Shown: piece after piece, positions 30,655-39,705 of the stretch
Position numbering within the stretch: position 1 is the stretch's first letter
Layout of the letters: each line of letters begins with the position of its first letter
Assembly (NCBI GenBank): GCA_025928545.1
Contig: JAICJH010000062.1
Coordinates: 1-40,035, forward strand
DNA: 40,035 bases
Source: Bryobacteraceae bacterium
GTDB lineage: Bacteria > Acidobacteriota > Terriglobia > Bryobacterales > Bryobacteraceae
Reading direction: 5' to 3'
Translations under genes and position numbers: made by a program
The notes under the pieces: model-generated
The model's input: the letters and a program-made list of their open reading frames with translations, nothing else
Told to the model about the DNA's origin: nothing
Database searches by the model: none

Positions 30655-32625
30655 TTATGGTTTTGAAACCGGGGTCCGGTACATGGCGCTGTAACCCAAC
30701 TGCTGCTTCACATAATCCCGCGGATAGCTGATCGAAACTTTCGTCACTCCGCCCTTCGCGTCGAGTTGCGCCGTCAGGTCCGCATTAATGCCGGCCCAAT
30801 ACGTCGGGATGTTCAGAGCTTTATAACGTGCCACAACTTCGTCACGCATGGCGGGGTCAAAATGCACTCCGTATTTGTCCATCAGTGCCTTTATCGCGGC
30901 GTAATCACCCTCGGCCTTGATGCGCATCAACTCCGCCAGCAACTTGCCGATGGCGGTATGCATTTTGTCGTAGTCTTTCACCACGGCAAACGTCTTGTTG
31001 CCGTGTTTTTCGATGGCAATCGCTCCCGATGTATCCATGATGTAGCGCGCCGTCAGCTGACGTCCGCGCTGATGATCTTCCTCGATCGTGTCGCCCTTCG
31101 GAATGCGGCGCAACTGCATCACCAGCGTGCGCGCCACCGTATCGTACATCGCCTTGCCGACCTCATCCGATTCGACCAGCCCCAGCTGTTTCAGCTTCGG
31201 ATCGAAAACATTCCAGTACGCCATCAGATCGGCGCGCGCCTCCTCCAGAGCCGAAAAGTATTCTTTCAGATAGGACTGCGGCGACTGCGTCAGCTTCGGA
31301 CTGAGTTTGCCCGAGCCGTGCCCGATCACTTCGTGCATCGACGTCACCAGATCGCTGGCCGTAATCCCATACTTCTTATTCCGCGCGATTTCTTCCGGCG
31401 AGGCTCCGAATTCTCCAATCGTGGACCCGCCCTGCGCCTGATCGAGGGCATGCGAACTGCCGGTCAGAAGGAAGCTCTTCGAGCCTTCCTGCTCCCGAAT
31501 TTCATTTTCGTTGGGCAGATTATCGCCGATTGTCGTGACGTGGAAATCTCCCGTCTCGACGATGGTCTCAATCGCTTTTGCGATCGGCGGCGTTACGCCC
31601 TGCTTCTTGTATGCCGGAAGCCACGGAGCCTTATCTTCGAAGTACTGCGCATTGGCCGCGATTTTCGAAATTGCGGCGGATAACTTCTGATCCGTAATGC
31701 TGACGAAACTCTGCGAGCTCGCCTTGGCGCTGCGGGCGTCGCGGTAAACCTCAATGAAGCCGTTGATGAAATCGACCGGGCCGTTATTTGCGACCCACGC
31801 GCGTCCGAACTGCAGCCAGTCCTGATATTCGCCCGTCTGGTAGTAGCGGATGAGGTTTGCTATCACCTGCGCCTGGTCGGGCTCGGCATAGCCACGAGCC
31901 TTCTCCAGATAACCATTGGCCTTCTTCAGATACTGCGCATAAAGACCCGCCGGAACCTTACCGTCGGGTGTGCCTGCGCGGTAAACCTGCTCGATCAGCT
32001 TGCCCTTTTCTTTCGTGACGCGGGAGTTCAGCGTGTACTTTTCCGCGAGGCCCTTGAGGTCGGCGAGCGTTACTCCCAGATAGAAATTATTGGAACTCGC
32101 CTGAATAATGTCCTGGCCGCCCTTGGGACTTTTCGCGGTCATCATCGGCTCGAAATCGGGATCGAACAGGGACTGGCGCAGAGTGGCAGCTTCCTTCGCC
32201 AGATCGGCGCGGCCAATGGCGGTGAGCGCTTTGTTCAGTTCTTCCGGAGAAAATGCGGGCAGATTCTTCTGCGCAGTTCCCTCGTTATGGTTGCCTTTGT
32301 TGGCCCAGAACAACTTCGTAAAATCGAGCACCTTGGCGTAAACCGCCGGATCCACTTTCGCTTTGTTGGCGACGACTACCTCGAGAAGCGCTTTTTGACG
32401 GAGGCCAAACCGTGAGAGTTGATCGTAAATAATCGGATCGATTGCAATGGATGCCTGACTCAGCCAGTAAGCCAGGGCCTGCTGTTTTGGCGTCAGACTG
32501 TCGAAACTGGGTGCCTCGATCTGAAGAAACCCGGTCGTATCCACCCGGTCCGTCAGTGGCGACGCGGAGTAAGCCAAACCCGCCGACAGCAACAATATAA
32601 AGGCACTGAGTTTCGTCGTCATCAC
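30655..32625 (-). CDS. Dipeptidyl-peptidase III-like zinc metallopeptidase (M49), exported
   Basis: A 656-residue protein with a signal peptide (M-M-T-T-K-L-S-A-F-I-L-L-L-S-A-G-L-A-Y-S). M49 enzymes remove dipeptides from the N-terminus of peptides with one zinc ion. The unusual zinc motif H-E-x-x-G-H is present as His431-Glu432-Val-Ile-Gly-His436, followed by the second motif E-E-A-R-A-D at 461-466, whose second Glu (462) should be the third ligand. The two motifs are about 30 residues apart, closer than in the eukaryotic enzyme. The bacterial, exported branch of the family fits the length. It is divergent from the adenosine-specific kinase gene with only 23 bp between start codons. GAAGGG lies just upstream of the ATG. 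Confidence 0.88.
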   Translation of the reverse strand: MMTTKLSAFILLLSAGLAYSASPLTDRVDTTGFLQIEAPSFDSLTPKQQALAYWLSQASIAIDPIIYDQLSRFGLRQKALLEVVVANKAKVDPAVYAKVLDFTKLFWANKGNHNEGTAQKNLPAFSPEELNKALTAIGRADLAKEAATLRQSLFDPDFEPMMTAKSPKGGQDIIQASSNNFYLGVTLADLKGLAEKYTLNSRVTKEKGKLIEQVYRAGTPDGKVPAGLYAQYLKKANGYLEKARGYAEPDQAQVIANLIRYYQTGEYQDWLQFGRAWVANNGPVDFINGFIEVYRDARSAKASSQSFVSITDQKLSAAISKIAANAQYFEDKAPWLPAYKKQGVTPPIAKAIETIVETGDFHVTTIGDNLPNENEIREQEGSKSFLLTGSSHALDQAQGGSTIGEFGASPEEIARNKKYGITASDLVTSMHEVIGHGSGKLSPKLTQSPQSYLKEYFSALEEARADLMAYWNVFDPKLKQLGLVESDEVGKAMYDTVARTLVMQLRRIPKGDTIEEDHQRGRQLTARYIMDTSGAIAIEKHGNKTFAVVKDYDKMHTAIGKLLAELMRIKAEGDYAAIKALMDKYGVHFDPAMRDEVVARYKALNIPTYWAGINADLTAQLDAKGGVTKVSISYPRDYVKQQLGYSAMYRTPVSKP

Positions 32626-32648
32626 CCTTCAGGGTACGATACTTCCGT

Positions 32649-33134
32649 ATGCTGAATATTCATGCCGTACCGCTGGCGATCCCGGAAAACGCCAATATTA
32701 TTCTGGGCCAGAGCCATTTCATCAAGACCGTTGACGATCTTTTCGAAGCTATGGTGAACTCCGCGCCCGGCATCAAATTCGGCGTGGCGTTCAATGAAGC
32801 GTCCGGCCCGTGCCTCACGCGCAGCGAGGGTACGGATCCCGCCATGCGCCAGGCGGCCATTGAAATGGCGACCGCCGTAGGCGCCGGACATTTCTTTGCG
32901 ATCGCGATGCGCGATTCATTTCCCATCAATGTGCTGAAGAGCGTGCAGGCGACCTACGAAGTCTGTAATATCTTTTGCGCGACAGCGAACCCGGTGCAGG
33001 TGATCGTGGCGGAATCGGAACAGGGGAGAGGCGTGCTGGGCGTGATCGACGGATCGCAGCCCAAAGGGGTAGAGACAGAAGCCGATATCGAGCAACGGCG
33101 AAGCTTCCTGAAAATGATCGGCTACAAGCGATAG
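32649..33134 (+). CDS. Adenosine-specific kinase family protein
   Basis: A 161-residue protein matching the adenosine-specific kinase family (PF04008), reported to phosphorylate adenosine and otherwise poorly characterised. Family features: A-N-I-I-L-G-Q-S-H-F-I-K-T-V-D-D-L near residue 20, P-G-I-K-F-G-V-A-F-N-E-A-S-G-P-C, G-A-G-H-F-F-A-I-A-M, P-I-N-V-L and the V-C-N-I-F-C-A-T-A-N-P-V-Q-V-I stretch. Length is normal. The ribosome-binding site is poor. The gene is divergent from the M49 peptidase gene (23 bp) and convergent with purF, and its function fits neighbouring purine genes, though it is not in their operon. A TATAAA at 32597-32602 could serve as -10, inside the opposite gene. Confidence 0.9.
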   Translation: MLNIHAVPLAIPENANIILGQSHFIKTVDDLFEAMVNSAPGIKFGVAFNEASGPCLTRSEGTDPAMRQAAIEMATAVGAGHFFAIAMRDSFPINVLKSVQATYEVCNIFCATANPVQVIVAESEQGRGVLGVIDGSQPKGVETEADIEQRRSFLKMIGYKR

Positions 33135-33152
33135 TCCCGGCTCGCCGGACTA
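33132..33152. terminator. Hairpin between convergent adenosine-kinase and purF genes
   Basis: TAGTC (33132-33136), a C bulge, CGG (33138-33140), CTCG loop, CCG (33145-33147), GACTA (33148-33152). The stem covers the kinase stop codon and reaches the purF stop. No U-tract follows on either strand, so it may act only as a convergent block. Confidence 0.35.
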
Positions 33153-34601
33153 TCCGCCGGTCTTCTTGCCGGACCGTATTAACTGCTCAATACTGACAAG
33201 ATCGGTCGGGTAATCGCCGGTGTAGCAGGCGTAGCAATATTCGCCGCGCGAATCCGCAACAGCCTGATGCAAAGCACCCAGCGAAAGATACGCCAGTGAG
33301 TCTGCCTCCACGAACCGGCGGATTTCTTCAATAGAACTATTGGCCGCAATCAGTTCGCTCTTATTCGGCGTGTCGACGCCGTAATAACAGGGCGAAATCG
33401 TAGGCGGACACGAAATCCGCAAATGGACTTCGCGGGCTCCGGCATTGCGCACCATGCGGACAATCTTGCGGCTGGTCGTTCCGCGCACAATCGAGTCGTC
33501 CACCAGGACCACGCTCTGCCCTTCGAGCAGACTCCGCACCGGGTTGAGCTTCAGCTTGACGCCGAAATCGCGAATAGCCTGCGAAGGCTCGATAAACGTC
33601 CGGCCGACATAGTGATTGCGAATCAACGCCTGCCGGTATGGCAGACCGGATTCGGCCGCATAACCCAGCGCGGCCGCATTGCCGGAATCGGGAACGGGAA
33701 CCACGATATCCGCCGGCGCGGGCGTTTCACGCGCCAGCAGACGGCCCATCATGTCGCGGGAATCCTGCACCTGCCGGCCGAAAACGAATGAATCCGGCCG
33801 CGAAAAATAGACGTGCTCAAAAACGCACTGCGAATGCTGTTGCTCGGGAGCGTAGCGCTCGTGGCTCACGCCTTCCGGTCCCACAATCACCATTTCGCCC
33901 GGCTTCACATCGGTCAGATAGACAGCGTTGATCAGATCGAAGGCGCAGGTTTCAGAAGCAAAAACGTAGGCTGGCTTGCCGCCGGAGATTTCCAGCTTGC
34001 CCATCGCGAGCGGCCGGAATCCGCGGGGATCGCGCGCCACAATAATACAGTCCTCAGCCAGAAAAACCAATGAAAACGCGCCTTCCAGCTGCAACAGCGC
34101 GTCCCGCAGCGCCGCCGCCATCGTTTTCTCGCGCGAATGCGCTACAAGGTGGAGAATGACTTCGGTATCGCTCGAGGCCTGGAAGATGGCGCCCTGCGAT
34201 TCGAGACTTTTCCGCAGCGCCGCCGCATTGGTAATGTTGCCGTTGTGGGCCACCGCAATCCGGCCCTTATTGCACTGAACGGAAAACGGCTGCGCGTTGC
34301 GTTCCACCGTATCGCCGCTCGTCGAATATCGGGTGTGGCCGATTGCCAGCGGACCCGGCAGCGCCTGAATCACACTGTTGGTGAAGATGTCCGCCACGTG
34401 CCCCATCGATTTCTTCGTGTAAATCTGCGAGCCATCGCTTGAAGAAATACCCGCGCTCTCCTGCCCGCGATGCTGCAGGGCATAAAGCGACAGATAGGCC
34501 AGCTTGGATGCTTCGGGGTGACCGTAGATTGCGGCGACACCACACTCTTCGTGCAACTTGTCGTCCTGTAAAGCGGAAGCGGCTGACCTGGAATTAGTCA
34601 T
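33150..34601 (-). CDS. purF: Amidophosphoribosyltransferase
   Basis: First committed step of purine synthesis: transfers ammonia from glutamine to PRPP, giving phosphoribosylamine. The 483-residue product has a propeptide of 19 residues before the catalytic Cys20 (E-E-C-G-V-A-A-I-Y-G), the glutaminase domain with G-H-T-R-Y-S-T-S-G and A-H-N-G-N-I-T-N, and the PRPP site V-V-L-V-D-D-S-I-V-R-G-T-T. Four cysteines in the places that bind the [4Fe-4S] cluster of Bacillus-type enzymes are present (Q-C-V-F-E, C-Y-Y-G-V-D and Y-C-Y-A-C-Y), so this is the oxygen-sensitive cluster-containing type. Its start overlaps the purL stop by 8 bp. Confidence 0.97.
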   Translation of the reverse strand: MTNSRSAASALQDDKLHEECGVAAIYGHPEASKLAYLSLYALQHRGQESAGISSSDGSQIYTKKSMGHVADIFTNSVIQALPGPLAIGHTRYSTSGDTVERNAQPFSVQCNKGRIAVAHNGNITNAAALRKSLESQGAIFQASSDTEVILHLVAHSREKTMAAALRDALLQLEGAFSLVFLAEDCIIVARDPRGFRPLAMGKLEISGGKPAYVFASETCAFDLINAVYLTDVKPGEMVIVGPEGVSHERYAPEQQHSQCVFEHVYFSRPDSFVFGRQVQDSRDMMGRLLARETPAPADIVVPVPDSGNAAALGYAAESGLPYRQALIRNHYVGRTFIEPSQAIRDFGVKLKLNPVRSLLEGQSVVLVDDSIVRGTTSRKIVRMVRNAGAREVHLRISCPPTISPCYYGVDTPNKSELIAANSSIEEIRRFVEADSLAYLSLGALHQAVADSRGEYCYACYTGDYPTDLVSIEQLIRSGKKTGG

Positions 34602-36819
34602 GTTGGGCTTGAAGAAGTCGGGGGAGACTCGTCTCGAAAGCCTGTTTCAGACCGGATGTGGAGAGGTCAATCAGCATTTGACGATCAGTCCCGATCTGTA
34701 ACCGCCCTTTCATTATACTGCCGATTCGGGGACATTCCACCTGGAACTTTGAGGCAATTTCGAGCGCTCGCGCCGCATCCTTCACGCTCACCAAAATGCG
34801 CGACGGCGCCTCGCCGAACAAGGTGAATTCCGGATTTTCTGCCTCTGGAACCGTTACTTTAGCGCCCAGTTCGGTCATGCAGCACTCACTCAGCGCAACC
34901 GCCAGCCCGCCATCGCTCAAGTCGTGTGCGGATTCAACCAAATCAGCCTCGATCAGGGCGCGGATTGCATCGTGAACCCGCTTTTCGCGATTCATATCGA
35001 GTTGCGGCGGCAATCCCCACAGATCTCCAAGGATCGTTTTCGCGTATTGTGTGGAACCGAACCGCCGCTGGTCGCATTCGCCAAACCCACCGAGCAGCAG
35101 CAGGTCCGCCCCTTCGCGGGTGAAGTGCACCGGCGCGGGCATTGCCGTCTTCATTAAGCCGATGATTCCCAGCACCGGCGTGGGATAAATGCCTTCGCCG
35201 AGAGTTTCGTTGTAAAGGCTGACGTTGCCGCCGGTGATCGGCGTCTCAAAGAAAGCACACGCCTCAGCGATGCCTTCCACCGCCTCCACCAGCTGGGCCA
35301 TAATCTCCGGACGTTCCGGATTTCCGAAATTCAGATTGTTCGTCGCCGCAACGGGAATCGCGCCCGTCGTCGCCAGATTGCGGCAGCATTCCGCAACCGC
35401 CAGCTTCGCGCCCTCCCGGGGATCCAGGTAGCAATACCGGCCGTTGCCATCGAGCGACATCGCCACGGATTGATCCGTCTCTTTGATCCGAACCACTGCG
35501 GCGTCGGAACCCGGCCCGACAATTGTGTTCGTGCGTACCTGGTAATCGTACTGTTCCCAGATCCAGCGCTTCGAGCAAAGGTCGGCAGATGCGACCAGGC
35601 GGAGCAAGTCAGCGCCAAGATCGCCGGACGCCGGCATTGGCGCAGTCCTGTCCAAAGGCACGCGGCGATGCGGTTTCACGTTGTGAGGGCGGTCGTATTT
35701 AGGAGCTTCGTCCGCCAGTGCCGGATTTGGAATTTCGGCTACGAGCTTACCCAGATGTCGCACCTTCAGGTTTCCATCCGGCGTGACCACACCAATCGTC
35801 ACCGCATCCAGACCCCACTTGCGGAAAACCCGGAAGACTTCCTCTTCCCTGCCCTTTTCGGCAACCAGCAACATGCGCTCCTGGGATTCGGAAAGCAGCA
35901 TCTCGTAAGCTGTCATGCCGGTTTCGCGTTGCGGAACCAGATCCAGATCGATGTCGATTCCGACACCGCCGCGGCTCCCCATTTCGCACGATGAGGAAGT
36001 CAAACCGGCCGCGCCCATGTCCTGGATCGCAACAATCGCCCCTGTCTTCATCGCTTCAATGCAGGCTTCGAGCAGCAGCTTTTCAAGAAAAGGATCGCCG
36101 ACCTGCACGTTCGGCCGCTTCTGTTTCGATTCTTCAGTGAATTCCGCGCTCGCCATGGAAGCGCCGTGAATCCCGTCGCGTCCGGTTTTGGCGCCCACGT
36201 AGATTACAGGGTTTCCGATACCGGAGGCCTTGGCGTAGAAAATTTCGTTTTCTTTGCAGACCCCGAGTGCAAACACATTGACCAGCGGGTTCGCGGAATA
36301 GCACTCTTCGAAAATGCACTCCCCGCCAACCGTGGGCACACCGAAACAATTCCCGTAATGCGCGATCCCGCTCACAACTCCCGCCACGATCCGGCGATTG
36401 TGCTCCGATTCGGGTGTCCCTTCCATCGGGCCAAAGCGCAAAGAATCCATGACCGCGATGGGGCGCGCACCCATCGTGAAGATGTCCCGCAGAATCCCGC
36501 CCACACCTGTGGCCGCTCCCTGAAAAGGCTCGATGTAACTGGGATGGTTGTGCGATTCGATCTTGAACGCAATCACCCAGCCGCCGCCGATGCCGATCAC
36601 TCCGGCATTCTCCCCCGGCCCCTGCACAACATACTTACCGGTGGTCGGAAGCTTTTTCAGATGGATTCGCGAACTCTTGTAGGAGCAATGTTCGCTCCAC
36701 ATCACGCTGAAGACTCCGAGTTCGGTATAGCTCGGTTCGCGTCCGAGCAGACTCACGATCTTCTGGTACTCCGCTGTGGTGAGCTGGTGTTGTTCGATCA
36801 GCTCCGGTGTGATTGTCAT
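34594..36819 (-). CDS. purL: Phosphoribosylformylglycinamidine synthase, small PurL subunit
   Basis: ATP-dependent conversion of FGAR and ammonia to FGAM, the fourth step of purine synthesis. The 741-residue length shows the small-PurL type that works with PurQ and PurS. Seen: S-V-M-W-S-E-H-C-S-Y-K-S-S near residue 40, H-N-H-P-S-Y-I-E-P-F-Q-G-A-A-T-G-V-G-G, Q-D-M-G-A-A-G-L-T-S-S, and the C-terminal A-H-D-L-S-D-G-G-L-A-V-A. It overlaps purQ by 4 bp (ATGA at 36816-36819) and purF by 8 bp, so the three are translated as a unit. Confidence 0.97.
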   Translation of the reverse strand: MTITPELIEQHQLTTAEYQKIVSLLGREPSYTELGVFSVMWSEHCSYKSSRIHLKKLPTTGKYVVQGPGENAGVIGIGGGWVIAFKIESHNHPSYIEPFQGAATGVGGILRDIFTMGARPIAVMDSLRFGPMEGTPESEHNRRIVAGVVSGIAHYGNCFGVPTVGGECIFEECYSANPLVNVFALGVCKENEIFYAKASGIGNPVIYVGAKTGRDGIHGASMASAEFTEESKQKRPNVQVGDPFLEKLLLEACIEAMKTGAIVAIQDMGAAGLTSSSCEMGSRGGVGIDIDLDLVPQRETGMTAYEMLLSESQERMLLVAEKGREEEVFRVFRKWGLDAVTIGVVTPDGNLKVRHLGKLVAEIPNPALADEAPKYDRPHNVKPHRRVPLDRTAPMPASGDLGADLLRLVASADLCSKRWIWEQYDYQVRTNTIVGPGSDAAVVRIKETDQSVAMSLDGNGRYCYLDPREGAKLAVAECCRNLATTGAIPVAATNNLNFGNPERPEIMAQLVEAVEGIAEACAFFETPITGGNVSLYNETLGEGIYPTPVLGIIGLMKTAMPAPVHFTREGADLLLLGGFGECDQRRFGSTQYAKTILGDLWGLPPQLDMNREKRVHDAIRALIEADLVESAHDLSDGGLAVALSECCMTELGAKVTVPEAENPEFTLFGEAPSRILVSVKDAARALEIASKFQVECPRIGSIMKGRLQIGTDRQMLIDLSTSGLKQAFETSLPRLLQAQHD

Positions 36820-37490
36820 TTGGAAAGAGCGGGAACTGCGCTTAGAAGCGATTCGAAAATGCCGATACCGTCGGTGGATCCCATCAACGGATCACAGGCT
36901 CGCTCCGGATGCGGCATCATCCCGAGCACGTTTCGTTCGGCGCTCAGGATTCCGGCGATGGAGTGCGACGATCCGTTGGGATTATCCACGTAACGGAATG
37001 CAACGCGGTCTTCGGCTTCGAGTTCGTCGAGCGTGCGGTCGTCGGCAAAATACTGGCCTTCGCCATGAGCGATCGGTACGCGAAGAATTTGTCCCTGACG
37101 CAATTTGCAGGTAAACGGCGAGGCGGGCGTCTCAGTGATCAAACGGACTTCCCGGCAGATAAATTTGAGTTCCTGATTGCGTAAAAGAGCGCCGGGCAGC
37201 ATGCCTGCTTCCACCAGAATCTGAAAGCCATTGCAGATGCCGAGAACCAGCCCTCCGTCCGCGGCGAATTTCTTCAGCGCCTTCATGACGGGCGAGAATC
37301 GCGCAATGGCTCCGCATCGCAGATAGTCACCGTAGGAAAAGCCTCCGGGGAGAATCGCTAGATCGATATCGCCAAGATTCGTGGAATCGTGCCAGATGAA
37401 CTCGGCACGGCCGTGCAGGTTCTTGTTGACCGCGTACCACGCGTCGTGGTCGCAATTGCTGCCGGGGAAAACGATGACGCCAGCCTTCAT
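36816..37490 (-). CDS. purQ: Phosphoribosylformylglycinamidine synthase glutaminase subunit PurQ
   Basis: Class I glutamine amidotransferase that supplies ammonia to PurL. I chose the start at 37490 (Met-Lys-Ala-Gly-Val-Ile-Val-Phe-Pro-Gly), since the 112 upstream codons in the open frame run through the divergent gene. The 224-residue product has S-N-C-D-H-D near the start, the oxyanion loop P-G-G-F-S-Y-G-D-Y, the catalytic Cys86 in G-I-C-N-G-F-Q and the His194/Glu196 pair in M-P-H-P-E-R. It is the first gene of the purQ-purL-purF operon. The PurS subunit expected with this pair is not adjacent. Confidence 0.97.
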   Translation of the reverse strand: MKAGVIVFPGSNCDHDAWYAVNKNLHGRAEFIWHDSTNLGDIDLAILPGGFSYGDYLRCGAIARFSPVMKALKKFAADGGLVLGICNGFQILVEAGMLPGALLRNQELKFICREVRLITETPASPFTCKLRQGQILRVPIAHGEGQYFADDRTLDELEAEDRVAFRYVDNPNGSSHSIAGILSAERNVLGMMPHPERACDPLMGSTDGIGIFESLLSAVPALSK

Positions 37491-37530
37491 TTGGGGAAGC
37501 CCTATTTTAGCAAGGGCCGTTTCACCGGAA

Positions 37531-37536
37531 TATAAT
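37531..37536 (+). promoter_or_regulatory. Candidate -10 box upstream of the DUF4159 gene
   Basis: TATAAT, 17 bp before the start codon, in the 63-bp gap shared with the divergent purQ gene. The hexamer 17 bp upstream (TAGCAA) is a poor -35. The purQ promoter must overlap this region on the other strand; a TAAAAT on the minus strand near 37504-37509 is its best candidate. I see no PurR-type operator. Confidence 0.4.
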
Positions 37537-37553
37537 CGGTTGTCGGCACTCGA

Positions 37554-38408
37554 ATGCTTATTGCCAGAAGGGTCGGACTGTTCGCCGCGGTTCTCGTGCT
37601 GACTGGCGCGGCAATAGCGCAGCGCAATGGCGGCCGCGGCGGCTTCGGAGGAATTGGCGGTCCGAGTTCGGGACCTTTGCCAACCTTCCCGCCAGCCGGC
37701 GAATTCCATTTCATCCGGATGGAATACACCGATCTTCCGAGTCACAGCCGCGGCTTTGGCTTCGCCTCCCGAAATGCCAGGGGGAACGGCTGGTGGGTCG
37801 TGGACTGGCCGGATTCCGATTATCACTTTTCAGAAGGCGTGAGAAGGCTGACCCGGCTCGATACCGGGGAACCGCTCCACATGGGTCTTATGGATGATCG
37901 AATTTTCGATAATCCATGGATCTATGCGACCCAAGTTGGCTGGTGGGACCTGAGCAATGCCGAAGTGGCGCGTCTCGGCGAATACCTGAAACGCGGCGGC
38001 TTCCTGGTCGTGGATGATTTCTGGAGCCAGGACCCTGGCTCCTGGCAGGTTTTCGCACAGACAATGGCTCGAACCCTCCCGGGCCATCCCATCGTGGACC
38101 TGGAAGAATCCAACACGGCAATGCATGTTCTTTACGACATACAGGACAAAGACCGAGTCTGGATTCCCGGTTCGCGGCACTTGCGGATTGGGCCAGGCGG
38201 CACCGTTCAACCAGTGCAACCGTATGGCACTTCGCCAGCCTGGTTCGAGATCGCAGACGACAAAGGGCGAATGGTGGTGGCAGTCAATTACAACACGGAT
38301 GTGGGCGATGCCTGGGAATTCGCCGACGCCCCGGAGTATCCCGAAAAGATGACCGAATTGGCTTACCGGTACGGTCTGAACTACATCATTTACGCGATGA
38401 CCCACTGA
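37554..38408 (+). CDS. Exported DUF4159 domain protein
   Basis: A 284-residue exported protein (signal M-L-I-A-R-R-V-G-L-F-A-A-V-L-V-L-T-G-A-A-I-A) with a Gly-rich segment right after it (R-G-G-F-G-G-I-G-G), then the DUF4159 domain: E-F-H-F-I-R-M-E-Y-T-D, G-W-W-V-V-D-W-P-D-S-D-Y-H-F, L-G-E-Y-L-K-R-G-G-F-L-V-V-D-D-F-W, and N-Y-N-T-D-V-G-D-A-W-E-F-A-D. The domain has a glutamine-amidotransferase-like fold and no known function; here the Cys nucleophile is not apparent. Often near MoxR/vWA genes, but not here. Its 3' end overlaps the convergent acyl-CoA dehydrogenase gene by 23 bp. Function unknown. Confidence 0.85.
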   Translation: MLIARRVGLFAAVLVLTGAAIAQRNGGRGGFGGIGGPSSGPLPTFPPAGEFHFIRMEYTDLPSHSRGFGFASRNARGNGWWVVDWPDSDYHFSEGVRRLTRLDTGEPLHMGLMDDRIFDNPWIYATQVGWWDLSNAEVARLGEYLKRGGFLVVDDFWSQDPGSWQVFAQTMARTLPGHPIVDLEESNTAMHVLYDIQDKDRVWIPGSRHLRIGPGGTVQPVQPYGTSPAWFEIADDKGRMVVAVNYNTDVGDAWEFADAPEYPEKMTELAYRYGLNYIIYAMTH

Positions 38409-39531
38409 GCAGGTTCTTGGCGATCACCAGCTTCTGCATGTTGCTGGTGCCTTCGTAGATGCGTCCGATTTTTGCGTCGCGGTAGAGCTTTTCAACGGGG
38501 TAATCCTTCGTGAAGCCGACTCCCCCGAAAACTTCAACGGCCCTTGATGCGACGGTTTCGGCGATCTGGGACGCAAAAAGCTTCGCCATCGCGGCTTCTG
38601 TCGTGAAGGGTTGACCAGCATCGCGCAGGCGAGCCGCGTTGTAGGTCAGCAATCGCGCTGCTTCCACATCGGTCGCCATTTCTGCGAGCGTGAACTGGAC
38701 TCCCTGAAATTCTCCGATCGCTTTACCGAACTGCTGCCGTTCCTTCGCGTATGCGATCGCATGACCCAGGGCGCCGCTGGCCAGACCTGTCATCTGGCCG
38801 GCGATTGCAATCCGGCCTTCATTCAGAGTTTCGATTGCGATTTTGTAGCCCTTACCGATTTCACCGATGACGTTTGCCGCGGGTACAACGCAGTCGTCCA
38901 GAATCAATTCGCATGTGGAAGAGGCTCGGATCCCGAGTTTGTCTTCTTTCCTGCCGACCTTGAAGCCAGCGGTATCGCGTTCGATCAGGAAGCAGGTGAT
39001 GCCCCTGTAGCCCTGGTCGGGGGCGGCGTTGGCAAAGAGGAAGAAGATCCCGGCTTCGGCAGCGTTGGTGATCCAGAGTTTCCGGCCAGTGATGCGGAAG
39101 TTTTCTCCGTCGGCAACCGCGCGCGTTGAGAGGGCGAAGGCGTCCGACCCGGCTCCAGCCTCGGAGAGCGCGAAGGAGGCGACGGTGTCGGCAGCGAGGC
39201 GCGGCAAATACCGGCGTTTCTGCGTTTCATTCCCCCACCGCAGAAGGATATTGTTGGCGATGGTGTTTTGGACATCGACAATCACCGCCGCGGAAGGGTC
39301 AACGGTTGCGAGAGCTTCGACCGCGAGAACGGATTGAAAGAAGCTGCCGCCCTGCCCCCCGTATTCTTCGGGGATTTCGACACCCATCAGACCGAGCTCG
39401 AACATCTCTTTCAGGAGGTCTTTGCGGAAGATGCCAGCTTCGTCCATGGCGCGGACGTGAGGGGCGATGCGTTCGCGCGCGAAGCGGAGAATGGTGGATT
39501 GAAAGATGCGATCTTCTTCGCTCAGTTGCAT
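38386..39531 (-). CDS. Acyl-CoA dehydrogenase, short/branched-chain type
   Basis: FAD enzyme that introduces a trans-2 double bond into acyl-CoA, the first step of beta-oxidation or branched-chain amino acid breakdown. I chose the start at 39531 (Met-Gln-Leu-Ser-Glu-Glu-Asp); 11 extra upstream codons lie in the rRNA terminator. About 381 residues. Seen: F-A-L-S-E-A-G-A-G-S-D (FAD/substrate signature), K-L-W-I-T-N-A-A, A-Y-A-K-E-R-Q-Q-F-G-K-A-I, and R-D-A-K-I-G-R-I-Y-E-G-T-S-N-M-Q with the catalytic Glu near residue 360. The V-D-V-Q-N-T-I-A-N-N segment resembles 2-methyl-branched-chain acyl-CoA dehydrogenases. It lies 18 bp after the rRNA terminator on the same strand. Confidence 0.93.
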   Translation of the reverse strand: MQLSEEDRIFQSTILRFARERIAPHVRAMDEAGIFRKDLLKEMFELGLMGVEIPEEYGGQGGSFFQSVLAVEALATVDPSAAVIVDVQNTIANNILLRWGNETQKRRYLPRLAADTVASFALSEAGAGSDAFALSTRAVADGENFRITGRKLWITNAAEAGIFFLFANAAPDQGYRGITCFLIERDTAGFKVGRKEDKLGIRASSTCELILDDCVVPAANVIGEIGKGYKIAIETLNEGRIAIAGQMTGLASGALGHAIAYAKERQQFGKAIGEFQGVQFTLAEMATDVEAARLLTYNAARLRDAGQPFTTEAAMAKLFASQIAETVASRAVEVFGGVGFTKDYPVEKLYRDAKIGRIYEGTSNMQKLVIAKNLLSGSSRK

Positions 39532-39549
39532 TCTCACGATGGTAACAGC

Positions 39550-39581
39550 AAAAAGCCCGGCCATTTCTGGTCGGGCTTTTT
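39550..39581 (-). terminator. Rho-independent terminator after the 5S rRNA gene
   Basis: On the minus strand AAAAAGCCCG pairs with CGGGCTTTTT around a loop containing ACCAGAAATGGC, part of which can extend the stem (ACCA/TGGC with a G-U-type mismatch). The stem ends in a run of five U. It lies about 10 bp after the 5S 3' end and 18 bp before the acyl-CoA dehydrogenase start codon. The symmetric A/T runs make it work in both directions. Confidence 0.88.
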
Positions 39582-39590
39582 AGAATTAAT

Positions 39591-39705
<115 letters not shown>

